Shown here piece after piece: positions 1 through 8,096 of a stretch of DNA of 64,000 nucleotides. The first letter of the stretch is position 1. Every line of letters begins with the position of its first letter. The position numbers were made by a program, and so were the translations under genes. The notes below the pieces were generated by a model. The model was not told the origin of the DNA. It saw only the letters and a list, made by a program, of their open reading frames with translations, and made no database searches. Location of the stretch: positions 186,001-250,000 of the forward strand of contig NZ_RZRU01000007.1 of assembly GCF_003997495.1 (NCBI RefSeq), read 5' to 3'. The DNA comes from Mesorhizobium sp. M7A.F.Ca.US.008.03.1.1 (GTDB taxonomy: Bacteria; Pseudomonadota; Alphaproteobacteria; Rhizobiales; Rhizobiaceae).

Positions 1-205
1 GACGCACCGCGCCTTCGCCGCGCCGCCAGGCGAGATAATGCTCGCCGCGCAACTCGTCGGCGAAGTCATCGAAGGGCTTGAGCGCCTTGACGATCGCCGG
101 CGATCCGTCTTCGCGCAAAACCTTCCAGATGCGGCTCGAAAAGGTCTCGGCAATGAGTTCGGGCGCGCTGACTTTCCAGCGCGCCGGAAAGGCTGGCGTG
201 TCCAT
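1..205 (-). CDS. APH-like small-molecule kinase, N-terminal part
   Basis: This is the first 68 codons of a gene that runs off the left edge. The N-terminus (MDTPAFPARW, then SRIWKVLREDG and AIVKALKP) resembles the aminoglycoside 6-phosphotransferase / hydroxyurea kinase family, where the small strand-rich start leads into the ATP-binding lysine (here in VKALKP). Its ATG shares one base with the argC stop (TGATG), so it is probably translated with argC. Family members phosphorylate streptomycin-like substrates, but chromosomal homologues mostly have unknown substrates, and resistance cannot be claimed. The catalytic loop lies outside the window, so the family call rests on the N-terminus only. 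Confidence 0.6.
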   Translation of the reverse strand, partial: MDTPAFPARWKVSAPELIAETFSSRIWKVLREDGSPAIVKALKPFDDFADELRGEHYLAWRRGEGAVR

Positions 206-1131
206 CAGAGGCCGAGCATCAGGTCCATGTTCTGGACGGCGGCACCCGAGGCGCCTTTGCCGAGATTGTCGTAGACCGCCAGCAGCAGGGCCTGCGCCCG
301 TTTGTCGTTGGCGAAGACGTAAACCTTCATCCGGTTGGTGCCGTTGTAGATCTCCGGATCGATCTCCGGCATGCGCTCCGAATGCGCATAGGGCGCCACC
401 TCGACCACGCCGCCCTTGATGGCGGCGAAATGGTCGGCAATCGCCGCATGCAGTTCCGCGCCCGTCGGCACATGGTCGAGGCCGCCAAGCTGCAAGGGCA
501 CCACGGTGATCATGCCTTGCGCGAAATTGCCGACTGCCGGCTGCATGATCGGATCATGCGACAGCCTTGCATAGGCCCTCAGTTCCGGCACGTGCTTGTG
601 CTGCAGAGTGAGGCCGTAGGGCAGGAATTCCGAGGCGTCCTCGCCCTTGGCGACATAGTCCTCGATCATCGGCCGTCCGCCGCCCGAATAGCCCGAAATG
701 CCATTGACGGTGATCGGGAAATCCGCCGGCAGCAGGCCTGATGTGACCAGCGGCCGCAGCGTTGCGATCGGTCCCTGCGGCCAGCAGCCGGGGTTGGCGA
801 CGCGTTTTGCCGAGGCGATCGTCTTGGCCTGCGTCTTGTCCATCTCGGCGAAACCATACGCCCAGCCTTCCGCCACGCGATGCGCGGTCGACGCATCGAT
901 GACCTTGGTGGTGTCGTTGGCGATCAGCGAGACGCTTTCCTTCGCCGCATCGTCGGGCAGGCACAGGATCGCGACATCGGCGGCATTGAGGAACTCGGCG
1001 CGCGCGGCCGTTTCCTTGCGACGCTCAGTCGGGATGGAAATGATCTCCAGATCATTGCGCTCAGCCAGCAACGCGCGGATCTGCAGGCCGGTGGTGCCGT
1101 GTTCGCCGTCGATGAAGATTTTCGGTTTCAT
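205..1131 (-). CDS. argC: N-acetyl-gamma-glutamyl-phosphate reductase
   Basis: ArgC makes N-acetylglutamate semialdehyde from N-acetylglutamyl phosphate with NADPH, the third step of arginine synthesis in the cytoplasm. The 308-residue protein is the short (type 2) form. The nucleotide-binding start GEHGTTGLQI lies at residues 9-18, and the catalytic cysteine is C116 in NPGCWPQG. The ATG at 1131 fits the family N-terminus (MKPKIFIDGEHG). The gene lies 30 bp after speB on the same strand and its stop overlaps the start of the APH-like gene, suggesting a three-gene operon that links arginine and polyamine metabolism. Confidence 0.96.
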   Translation of the reverse strand: MKPKIFIDGEHGTTGLQIRALLAERNDLEIISIPTERRKETAARAEFLNAADVAILCLPDDAAKESVSLIANDTTKVIDASTAHRVAEGWAYGFAEMDKTQAKTIASAKRVANPGCWPQGPIATLRPLVTSGLLPADFPITVNGISGYSGGGRPMIEDYVAKGEDASEFLPYGLTLQHKHVPELRAYARLSHDPIMQPAVGNFAQGMITVVPLQLGGLDHVPTGAELHAAIADHFAAIKGGVVEVAPYAHSERMPEIDPEIYNGTNRMKVYVFANDKRAQALLLAVYDNLGKGASGAAVQNMDLMLGL

Positions 1132-1161
1132 GGACTGATCAAATTCCCTGATATTCTAGGA

Positions 1162-2169
1162 CTATATGCCGTTGCCGTGATTCACTGCGGCACCGTTGTG
1201 ATGGCCGTTGTTCAGCTCTTCAAGCCGTGCCTTTCGCTCCGCCAACAGGCCGAGGTATTGCATGGCCACCATCGAGCCGGCGATTGCCGTTATATCGGCG
1301 TGATCATAGGCCGGCGCAACCTCTACGACATCGGCGCCGACAATATCGATCTGGTTGAGCTGGCGCAGCGTTGACAGGATTTTCGCCGAGGACGGTCCGC
1401 CGGCGACCGGCGTGCCGGTTCCCGGCGCATAGGCCGGATCGAGGCAGTCGATGTCGAAGGTGAGATAGGTCTTCTTGCCGCCGGTGCGGTCGACGATGGC
1501 GTAGGCGATATCGGACGCCCGCATCTCCTCGATTTCATGGCCGTAGAGAATCTTGATGCCGAACGTGTCGGGCGCATGGGTGCGGATGCCGATCTGGATC
1601 GAACGATCGGGATCGATGATGCCTTCCTTGACGGCGCGGCCGACGAAGGAGCCATGGTCGATGCGCTTGCCGTCGTCCGGCCAGGTGTCCTGATGCGCAT
1701 CGAACTGCACCAGTGCGAGCGGACCGTGGATGGCGGCATGCGCCTTGAGCAGCGGCCAGGTGACGAAATGGTCGCCGCCGAGCGTCAGCAGGAAGGCGCC
1801 CGACTTCAAGATCTTGGCGGCTTCGCGCTCGATCGTGCCGGGTGTCTTCTGGTGGTTGCCCGAATCGAGCAGGCAATCGCCATAGTCGACCACCGCCAGA
1901 TGCTCGAACAGATCGCGTGAAAAGGGATACTGCGGGTCGTTGTCGAGGATCGCCGAGGCACGGCGGATGGCCTGCGGCCCAAAGCGGGCGCCAGGCCGGT
2001 TGGTGACGGCGGCGTCGAAGGGGATACCCCACACCACCGCGTCCGCGCCCTTCACGTCCTTGGTGTATTTGCGCCGCATGAACGACAGCGCGCCGGCATA
2101 GGTCGGCTCGAACGCGGCGCCCGTTTTGGAACGGGCGGTGAAGGCGTTGTCGATGTTGTTGTTCGCCAT
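1162..2169 (-). CDS. speB: Agmatinase / arginase-family ureohydrolase
   Basis: This 335-residue protein belongs to the ureohydrolase family, which splits agmatine (or a related guanidino compound) into urea and an amine using two manganese ions. The metal-ligand motifs are intact: GGDHF (H134), FDAHQD (D157, H159, D161) and FDIDCLDP (D239, D241). The start at MANNNID is chosen because GAGGA sits 6 bases upstream; a longer frame reaching 2199 has no such site. The C-terminus is His/Asn/Gly rich (NNGHHNGAAVNHGNG). It is followed by argC. Agmatinase is the best guess, but guanidinobutyrase or another family activity cannot be excluded from sequence alone. Confidence 0.87.
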   Translation of the reverse strand: MANNNIDNAFTARSKTGAAFEPTYAGALSFMRRKYTKDVKGADAVVWGIPFDAAVTNRPGARFGPQAIRRASAILDNDPQYPFSRDLFEHLAVVDYGDCLLDSGNHQKTPGTIEREAAKILKSGAFLLTLGGDHFVTWPLLKAHAAIHGPLALVQFDAHQDTWPDDGKRIDHGSFVGRAVKEGIIDPDRSIQIGIRTHAPDTFGIKILYGHEIEEMRASDIAYAIVDRTGGKKTYLTFDIDCLDPAYAPGTGTPVAGGPSSAKILSTLRQLNQIDIVGADVVEVAPAYDHADITAIAGSMVAMQYLGLLAERKARLEELNNGHHNGAAVNHGNGI

Positions 2170-2293
2170 TACGGATCCTCGTTTTTCATCGGGGTGCAAC
2201 CACTACAGAACCGGCACGGAAGATGCCAGTCACAGCTTGGCGAGACGGAATGGCGCTCAGCGAGTGCCACGGTAAGACAGGATTTGTATCATC

Positions 2294-3502
2294 ATGACGC
2301 AGACCGCGTTTCTCAACCCCACCCGTGCCGCGGCGTCGACCCACACCGGTACGATCGCGGGTGAACGCTTCCTGGTTCTCGATTCGTGGCGCGGCATCTG
2401 CGCGCTTCTGGTGGCACTGTTTCACTTCCCGACCGGTTCGACGATTTCGCAAAGCGCCTTCATTGGTTCGTCCTACCTCTTCGTCGATTTCTTCTTCGTT
2501 CTGTCCGGCTTCGTCATTGCCAGCAGCTACGGCGATAGGCTGAACCAGCCGGAACAGGTCGCGCGCTTCGCACTGGTCCGTTTCGGCCGCATCTACCCGC
2601 TGCATCTGCTCATGCTTGCCGCCTTTGCCGGCTTCGAGCTGCTGCGGCTGATGCTGCCGCAATTGCACGGCACCGGGGCTGCTCCCTTCACCGGTGGCTT
2701 CGATCTCAACAGCCTGCTTGCCAATCTTCTGCTGCTGCAGGGTGTCGGCTTCGAGGATCAATTGACCTGGAATGCACCAAGCTGGAGCATTTCGGCCGAG
2801 TTCTTCGCCTATCTCTTGTTTGCCGGCGTGGTCTTCGTCGCCGGCGCGCGCGCCTGGATATGGTTCGTCGCCGCCGCCGTCACCGCGCCGCTTTTCCTGC
2901 TCGGCTTCTCGACCCATCATATGGATGTGTCCTTCGATTTCGGCTTCATCCGCTGCCTGTACGGCTTCTCGCTCGGCGCCTTGCTGGCCTGGTTTCAGCA
3001 TGATTCCATTGCAGGGGCGCGACAGGCCCTCGCCAGGGGCGGCCCACGCATGGCCTGGACACTTGCCGAAATCGTCATGGTCGCCGTCATCGTGCTTTTC
3101 GTCTCGCTGGCCGGCGGCAATGATTTTGGCATCGCGGCCCCGCTGGTGTTCGCGCTGGCGCTGTTTCTGTTCGCTCATGAGGGCGGCTGGATCAGCGCCT
3201 TGCTGAGAGCCCCATTCATGCTGACGCTCGGCGCGCTGTCCTATTCGATCTACATGGCCCACATCTTCGTCCAGGCGCGCCTGATCAACGTCGCCGGGCT
3301 CGTCGAGCGCAAGCTCGGTCTCGGCCTGATCGGCGACTTCATGCTGCGTGGCCACTCTGCCACCGGTTTTGGCGCCGGCTGGACGGGAGCGGTGGCGATC
3401 ATCGTCATGCTCGCCGCCACCATTGCCGTCTCCTGGATCACCTGGCGTTTCGTCGAGATGCCGGCCATGGCGTGGTTCCGCAGGCTCTCGAAACGCATCT
3501 GA
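2294..3502 (+). CDS. Acyltransferase 3 family membrane protein (OafA-like)
   Basis: This 402-residue integral membrane protein has about ten hydrophobic segments and the family signature near the N-terminus, LDSWRGICALLVALFHF, with the conserved Arg and His needed for acyl transfer. Family members put acetyl or other acyl groups on surface polysaccharides, Nod factors or lipids from the inner membrane. It is transcribed divergently from speB and is not within a recognisable polysaccharide locus, so the acceptor is unknown. The C-terminal RFVEMPAMAWF segment is also typical of the family. Confidence 0.88.
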   Translation: MTQTAFLNPTRAAASTHTGTIAGERFLVLDSWRGICALLVALFHFPTGSTISQSAFIGSSYLFVDFFFVLSGFVIASSYGDRLNQPEQVARFALVRFGRIYPLHLLMLAAFAGFELLRLMLPQLHGTGAAPFTGGFDLNSLLANLLLLQGVGFEDQLTWNAPSWSISAEFFAYLLFAGVVFVAGARAWIWFVAAAVTAPLFLLGFSTHHMDVSFDFGFIRCLYGFSLGALLAWFQHDSIAGARQALARGGPRMAWTLAEIVMVAVIVLFVSLAGGNDFGIAAPLVFALALFLFAHEGGWISALLRAPFMLTLGALSYSIYMAHIFVQARLINVAGLVERKLGLGLIGDFMLRGHSATGFGAGWTGAVAIIVMLAATIAVSWITWRFVEMPAMAWFRRLSKRI

Positions 3503-3598
3503 CGCACCTGCTGCGAGTATTCCGCTAGCCGGCTTCGTTCACCCAGATGTCACGGGCATCGCCTATCCGGGTGTCGATCCGGCAAGGAGCGATTCTCG

Positions 3599-4657
3599 AT
3601 GCGGACCCTTTGGCTGAGTCTTCTGCTTTACACGGCCCAGGCAGCCGCCTCTGGCCAGGCCTTTGCCGGCGAGACCCGCGCCAGACAGATCCTCGACCGC
3701 TTCGAGCATGCCAACCAGTGGCGCGACCACGTCATGGTGGCAGCGCATCGCGCCGGCAGCATGCAGCTCGGCAAGACGCTCTATGCGGAAAATTCGATTG
3801 CCGCTGTCGAAGGCTCGATCGCCATGGGGGCCGAAATCGTCGAGGTCGACATCAGGCGCTCGAAGGACGGCGAGTTCGTCGTCATGCATGACAGCTGGCT
3901 CGACCGCACCACGACCTGCAAGGGCGAGGTGGTCAAGTACACGCTGGCCGAACTGAAGACCTGCCGGCTGCTGGTCGAAGGCACCGGTGCGGTGACAGGT
4001 GAAACAGTCTCGACGCTGCGCGAGATGCTGACGGCGACCAGGGACAGAATCCTCATCAACCTCGACAACAAGCTCGACGTGGGCGACCTCCCGGGCATGA
4101 TTGCGGTCGCCCGCGATCTCGGCATGGCCGAACAGGTCATCGTCAAGGAGAATTTGTGGAACCAGGACAGGATCACCGCAGTCAAGGCCGCAATGACCGC
4201 CATCGGCGGCGGCTTCCAGTTCATGCCGATCATCGCCGATGACGCGGTGCGTGATGTCAGCTTCGCCGAGGCGGTCGACCATGCCTTCTCGCCGCGTGCG
4301 ATCGAGCTGATCAACTGGCGGGCAGGCGCCGAGACGCTGACCGAGACCGGCGGACCACTGTTCAGCACGCGCATGCGCGCGGCCGCAGTGCGGGGCGACT
4401 GGCACATCTGGGCCGACACCTACGCCATCATTGGCAAGCCGGGCGGCTTCCTCGCCGGCGGCCGCGGTGACGAACTGGCCGTGCAGGCCAGCCTGCCGCG
4501 CGAAGCCTGGGGTTTCTGGGCTGATCGCGGCGCCACCATCATCCAGACCGACGAGCCGAAGGCGGCCATCGACTGGCTGGCGGCGCATGATTTTCGCGTG
4601 CCTTATGCGAACGAGGCGCGGCAGGCTGAGCCGGCGAATACGGCGAGTATCAATTAG
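3599..4657 (+). CDS. Exported glycerophosphodiester phosphodiesterase family protein
   Basis: This 352-residue protein starts with a signal peptide (MRTLWLSLLLYTAQAAASGQAFA), so it acts in the periplasm. The GDPD metal and catalytic residues are in place: H50-R51, E64-N65 in AENS, E82 and D84 in EVDIR, and H97-D98. Such enzymes release sn-glycerol 3-phosphate from glycerophosphodiesters, which come from lipid turnover. A ribosome site AAGGAG lies just before the ATG. It stands alone, 96 bp after the acyltransferase. Some members of this family act on other phosphodiesters, so the exact substrate is open. Confidence 0.88.
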   Translation: MRTLWLSLLLYTAQAAASGQAFAGETRARQILDRFEHANQWRDHVMVAAHRAGSMQLGKTLYAENSIAAVEGSIAMGAEIVEVDIRRSKDGEFVVMHDSWLDRTTTCKGEVVKYTLAELKTCRLLVEGTGAVTGETVSTLREMLTATRDRILINLDNKLDVGDLPGMIAVARDLGMAEQVIVKENLWNQDRITAVKAAMTAIGGGFQFMPIIADDAVRDVSFAEAVDHAFSPRAIELINWRAGAETLTETGGPLFSTRMRAAAVRGDWHIWADTYAIIGKPGGFLAGGRGDELAVQASLPREAWGFWADRGATIIQTDEPKAAIDWLAAHDFRVPYANEARQAEPANTASIN

Positions 4658-4672
4658 CAATCGATGATGGCG

Positions 4673-4741
4673 CAGTCACCCCACCTTGGGAACGCCGGCG
4701 CCATCACCCCACCCGGCGCGAAGCGCCGGGTGGGGTGACTG
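4673..4741. repeat. Nested palindromic repeat between convergent genes
   Basis: Two inverted copies of CAGTCACCCCACC flank a second palindrome with a perfect 15-bp stem (4705-4719 with 4723-4737) and a 3-base loop. It lies between the convergent diesterase and aldo/keto reductase genes and could fold as a two-way terminator. The outer sequence and its flank (GGTGGGGTGACTG then CGAG..CCTAAA) recur near 6853-6880, which marks it as part of a dispersed repeat family. Confidence 0.75.
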
Positions 4742-4805
4742 TCGAGCCCTAAAAAGGCGTCCGAAGACGGCCTTAGCTTCCATAGCTGCATGCAGGTCCT
4801 GCGCC

Positions 4806-5693
4806 TCAAGCCGCCATCGCCATCGCATCCAACTCCCCCAGCACACCCTCCGAAAGCTGCAGTTCGCCCGCCGCCAGGTTTTCCCTGAGATGCCCGACCG
4901 ACGATGTGCCGGGGATCAGCAGGATATTGGGCGCGCGGCGCAGCAGCCAGGCGAGCGCCACCTGCATGGGGGTGGCGCCGAGGCGCGCTGCGACGTCCGA
5001 CAGGGTGGACGATTGCAACGGATTGAAGCCGCCGAGCGGGAAGAACGGCACATAGGCAATGCCGTCGCGGGCAAGGTCGTCGATCAGCGCATCGTCGCCG
5101 CGATGCGCCAGATTGTATTGGTTCTGCACGCAGACGATCTCGGCGATCCGGCGTCCTTGCGCGATCTGCGCCGACGTCACGTTGCTCAGCCCGATGTGCC
5201 TGACCAGGCCCTTTTGTTGAAGCTCGGCCAGCACGGTGAGCGGCGCTTCGATCGATCCCTCGGCTGGACCATGGGTATCGAACATGATGCGTAAATTGAC
5301 GACGTCGAGCACCTCGAGCCCGAGATTGCTGAGATTGTCGTGCACCGCCTGGGTCAGCGCTTCTGGCGAAAAGGCCGGCAGCCATGATCCATCCGCGCCG
5401 CGCTGGGCGCCGATCTTGGTGACGATGACCAGATCGTCCTTGTAGGGCGCCAGCGCCTCGCGGATCAGCCGGTTGGTGACGTGCGGACCGTAGAAGTCGC
5501 TGGTATCGATGTGGTCGATCCCCTGCGCAACGGCCTCGCGCAACACGGCCAATGCCGCGTCATGGTCTTTGGGCGGCCCGAACACGCCGGGACCGGCAAG
5601 CTGCATGGCACCGTAGCCAAGCCGCTTCACGGTGTGGCTGCCAAGCTTGAAGGTGGCGGGAGTGAAGGTGCCGGCCTGTTGAATATTGGACAT
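4806..5693 (-). CDS. Aldo/keto reductase with altered catalytic histidine
   Basis: This is a 295-residue (alpha/beta)8-barrel NAD(P)H oxidoreductase. D63 and Y68 (IDTSDFYG) and K93 (VTKIG) of the catalytic tetrad are present, but where most families have His after the fourth strand (LLH) this protein reads VVNLRIM, so Arg or Asn occupies the site. The start at MSNIQQAG is chosen over a 31-codon longer frame because AAGGAGATCAATC precedes it. It is divergent from the LysR gene 92 bp away, which probably controls it. The substrate is unknown; an aldehyde or ketone detoxification role is a guess. Confidence 0.88.
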   Translation of the reverse strand: MSNIQQAGTFTPATFKLGSHTVKRLGYGAMQLAGPGVFGPPKDHDAALAVLREAVAQGIDHIDTSDFYGPHVTNRLIREALAPYKDDLVIVTKIGAQRGADGSWLPAFSPEALTQAVHDNLSNLGLEVLDVVNLRIMFDTHGPAEGSIEAPLTVLAELQQKGLVRHIGLSNVTSAQIAQGRRIAEIVCVQNQYNLAHRGDDALIDDLARDGIAYVPFFPLGGFNPLQSSTLSDVAARLGATPMQVALAWLLRRAPNILLIPGTSSVGHLRENLAAGELQLSEGVLGELDAMAMAA

Positions 5694-5785
5694 GATTGAT
5701 CTCCTTTGAAGGAGCCAGAGATAGGCGCTGCCCAACCTCGTGATAATCCGGTACAATCCACACAGGCCGTGCGGAATAGCGAACA

Positions 5786-6685
5786 ATGATGGACCTCAGT
5801 GATCTGAACGCTTTCGTGGCAGTGGCGCGCGCCGGCGGCTTTCGCGATGGCGCGCGTGCCAGTGGCGGCAGCGCTTCGGGCTTGAGCGAGGCGGTGCGTC
5901 GCCTCGAGGCACAGCTTGGTGTCAGGTTGTTCAATCGCACGACGCGCAGCGTTGTTCCGACCGAGGCGGGCCTTAGCCTTCTGGAGCGGCTCGGCCCGGC
6001 GCTGTCGGAGGTGGAGGCGGCGCTGGACGTGGTGAACGGCTTTCGCGACAGGCCGGCGGGCTCGTTGCGTCTCAATGTGCCGGTTAGTGCTGCTCGGCTG
6101 ATATTGCCCGACATCGTCCCGGGTTTCCTGGCCGCTTATCCCGGTATCAGGCTGGAGGTGATCGCCGACGAGAACTTCGTCGACGTGCTGGCGGCCGGCT
6201 GCGATGCGGGCATCCGCTACGACGAACGGCTGGAACAGGACATGATCGCAGTGCCGATCGGACCGCGCGTGCAGCATTTCGCCGCCGCCGCCAGCCCTGC
6301 CTATCTTGCTCGCCATGGGCGCCCGGAACACCCGAGCGACCTGCTTGGCCATTCCTGCGTGCGCGGACGCTTTGCCAGCGGTGCGATGCTGCCATGGGAA
6401 TTCGAGCGCGACGGCGAGGTGGTGCGGGTCGATCCGACGGGGCCATTGATCGTGCGGATCGGCGGTGCAACCGATCTAGCCGTCGACGCGGCCATCGCCG
6501 GCACCGGCATCATCGGCCTCTTCGAGGGCTGGCTTCGCCCTTACTTCGACAGCGGTGCGCTTGAGCCGGTGCTCGAACCGTGGTGGCAGAGTTTTCCCGG
6601 ACCGTTTCTCTATTATCCCGGCCGGCGCCTGGTTCCGGCCCCGCTGCGGGCGTTCATCGACTATATCAAGGGCGGCAAGGCCTGA
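5786..6685 (+). CDS. LysR-family transcriptional regulator
   Basis: The 299-residue protein has the LysR winged helix-turn-helix in the first 60 residues (MMDLSDLNAFVAVARAGGF, then SASGLSEAVRRLEAQLG and LFNRTTRSV) followed by a periplasmic-binding-like effector domain. It belongs to the large group with the RPAGSLRLN linker. It is divergent from the aldo/keto reductase at 4806-5693, the usual layout for a LysR regulator and its target. Two ATG codons overlap at 5786 and 5789; either may be used. The inducer is not evident. Confidence 0.92.
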   Translation: MMDLSDLNAFVAVARAGGFRDGARASGGSASGLSEAVRRLEAQLGVRLFNRTTRSVVPTEAGLSLLERLGPALSEVEAALDVVNGFRDRPAGSLRLNVPVSAARLILPDIVPGFLAAYPGIRLEVIADENFVDVLAAGCDAGIRYDERLEQDMIAVPIGPRVQHFAAAASPAYLARHGRPEHPSDLLGHSCVRGRFASGAMLPWEFERDGEVVRVDPTGPLIVRIGGATDLAVDAAIAGTGIIGLFEGWLRPYFDSGALEPVLEPWWQSFPGPFLYYPGRRLVPAPLRAFIDYIKGGKA

Positions 6686-6710
6686 CCTGTTTTATGCCGG
6701 CGCCATCCCG

Positions 6711-6853
6711 GCGCTGCGCGCCGACCTCCCATCAAGGGGAGGTAGGGCGCCGCGCTCTTCGTTCTGGCGCCTGCCGATTTTGCCGATATCTCGGCAAGCG
6801 GAATTGCCGCGCTCTTCTACCTCCCCTCGATGGAGAGGTCGCGCCGCAGGCGC
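6711..6853. repeat. Imperfect inverted-repeat element (MITE/RIME-like)
   Basis: Two arms, 6711-6745 and 6817-6853, are imperfect inverted copies of each other, and each contains its own small hairpin built on GACCTCCC...GGGGAGGT. The 70-base core has no reading frame. It lies downstream of the LysR gene and before the rpsI terminator. The layout matches the element at 61380-61533, though the sequence differs. Confidence 0.65.
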
Positions 6854-6881
6854 GGGTGGGGTGACTGCCGAGACCTAAACG

Positions 6882-6907
6882 AAAAAAGGCCGCCCGGAGG
6901 CGGCCTT
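6882..6907 (-). terminator. Intrinsic terminator of rplM-rpsI
   Basis: Read on the minus strand, a 9-bp GC-rich stem (AAGGCCGCC with GGCGGCCTT, loop TCCG) is followed by a run of T. It begins 25 bases after the rpsI stop. Confidence 0.9.
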
Positions 6908-6931
6908 CGATTGTCTGAAGCTGCGAAGTGC

Positions 6932-7414
6932 TTAGCGCTTCGAGAACTGGAACGAACGACGGGCCTTCGCCTTGCCGTACTTCTTGCGCTCGACGACGCG
7001 GCTGTCGCGGGTCAGGAAGCCACCCTTCTTGAGCACGGCGCGCAGCGTCGGCTCGTAGTAGGTCAGCGCCTTGGAGATGCCGTGACGCACGGCGCCCGCC
7101 TGGCCGGAGAGACCGCCGCCGACGACTGTCGCGACGATGTCGTACTGGCCGGCGCGGTTGGAGGCGATGATCGGCTGGTTGAGGATCATCTGCAGGACCG
7201 GACGCGCGAAATAGGTCGCGAATTCCTTGTCGTTGACGATGATCTTGCCGGAACCCGGCTTCACCCAGACACGCGCAATGGCGTTCTTGCGCTTGCCGGT
7301 GGCATAGGCGCGGCCCGACTTGTCGAGCTTCTGGACGTGGACGGGGGCTGCCGGCTGGGTATTGGTGTTGCCGGTGGCGGCGCCCAGTTCTGCGAGCGAG
7401 GAAAGCTCAGCCAT
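6932..7414 (-). CDS. rpsI: 30S ribosomal protein S9
   Basis: S9 (160 residues) is a small-subunit ribosomal protein whose basic C-terminal tail reaches the P-site tRNA. The family core [17 protein letters not shown] and the C-terminal motif [16 protein letters not shown] are intact. The N-terminal extension of about 35 residues (Ala/Thr-rich, then [11 protein letters not shown]) is typical of alphaproteobacterial S9. The start ATG lies one base after the rplM stop (TAAGATG), the standard rplM-rpsI pair, so translation is coupled. Confidence 0.98.
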   Translation of the reverse strand: MAELSSLAELGAATGNTNTQPAAPVHVQKLDKSGRAYATGKRKNAIARVWVKPGSGKIIVNDKEFATYFARPVLQMILNQPIIASNRAGQYDIVATVVGGGLSGQAGAVRHGISKALTYYEPTLRAVLKKGGFLTRDSRVVERKKYGKAKARRSFQFSKR

Positions 7415-7415
7415 C

Positions 7416-7880
7416 TTATGCGACCTTCTTGTTCTTGGCGTTCAGCTTGGCCACGTCGAGCACGACGGGCTGCTGGGCGACATGCGGATGCTCGGCGCCT
7501 GCGTAGACGCGCAGGTTCTTCATCTGGCGACGGCCGAGCGGACCACGCGGGACCATGCGCTCAACGGCCTTCTCGACGACACGCTCGGGGAAACGACCCT
7601 CGAGCAGCTGGCGCGCGGTGCGCTCCTTGATGCCGCCTGGGTGGCCGGTGTGCCAGTAATAGACCTTGTCGGTGAACTTCTTGCCGGTGAACACCACCTT
7701 GTCGGCATTGATGACAATAACGTTGTCGCCGTCGTCGACATGCGGGGTGAAGGTCGGCTTGTGCTTGCCGCGAAGATGATTGGCGATGACAGTGGCCAGA
7801 CGACCGACGACGAGACCTTCGGCGTCGATCAGGATCCACTTCTTCACCACATCCGCAGGCTTCTGCGAAAAGGTTGTCAT
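7416..7880 (-). CDS. rplM: 50S ribosomal protein L13
   Basis: L13 (154 residues) is an early-assembling large-subunit protein. The family motifs are present: [17 protein letters not shown] near residue 14, [41 protein letters not shown] and a lysine-rich end. Its length matches the alphaproteobacterial form. It is the first gene of the rplM-rpsI operon, with a strong promoter about 130 bp upstream and a hairpin in the leader. In E. coli the L13 protein represses its own operon; whether the hairpin here serves that role is unknown. Confidence 0.98.
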   Translation of the reverse strand: MTTFSQKPADVVKKWILIDAEGLVVGRLATVIANHLRGKHKPTFTPHVDDGDNVIVINADKVVFTGKKFTDKVYYWHTGHPGGIKERTARQLLEGRFPERVVEKAVERMVPRGPLGRRQMKNLRVYAGAEHPHVAQQPVVLDVAKLNAKNKKVA

Positions 7881-7973
7881 GTTTTCTGCTCTCGGTTCTG
7901 ACCTTCATAAGAGAAGGCGTTTCTTGTTGCTTGGATTGGCGAAAGGCGCTTGCCCGCCGCCAATAACAAAACG

Positions 7974-7991
7974 GCGGCCTTTGCGGGCCGC
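7974..7991 (-). promoter_or_regulatory. Hairpin in the rplM leader, possible attenuator
   Basis: On the minus strand a 6-bp stem of G and C only (GCGGCC with GGCCGC, loop CGCAAA) is followed by CGTTTTGTT, an imperfect T-run. It lies just after the predicted transcription start of rplM and about 95 bases before its ATG, so it is inside the leader RNA. It could act as an attenuator or as an L13 binding site. It could also be the terminator of the upstream thioesterase gene. Confidence 0.4.
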
Positions 7992-8005
7992 TGCTTCGTG
8001 AGGGG

Positions 8006-8034
8006 CTTATAGGGGAGGGTGGTGATCGCGTCAA
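8006..8034 (-). promoter_or_regulatory. Promoter of rplM-rpsI
   Basis: On the minus strand TTGACG (8034-8029) and TATAAG (8011-8006) are separated by exactly 17 bases, close to the housekeeping sigma-factor consensus for alphaproteobacteria. Transcription should begin near 7999, giving a leader of about 120 bases. Confidence 0.8.
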
Positions 8035-8096
8035 GGCGAACGAAAAGTCGGACATCAGGTAAAATGTAGCAAAAACAATAAGTTGAACAAAAGGTA

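Noticed and set aside
2186..3355. 389-codon minus-strand frame opposite the acyltransferase
   Set aside because: It lies fully on the antisense of a clear membrane protein gene and its Gln/Glu/Asp-rich composition is that of a shadow of GC-rich codons.
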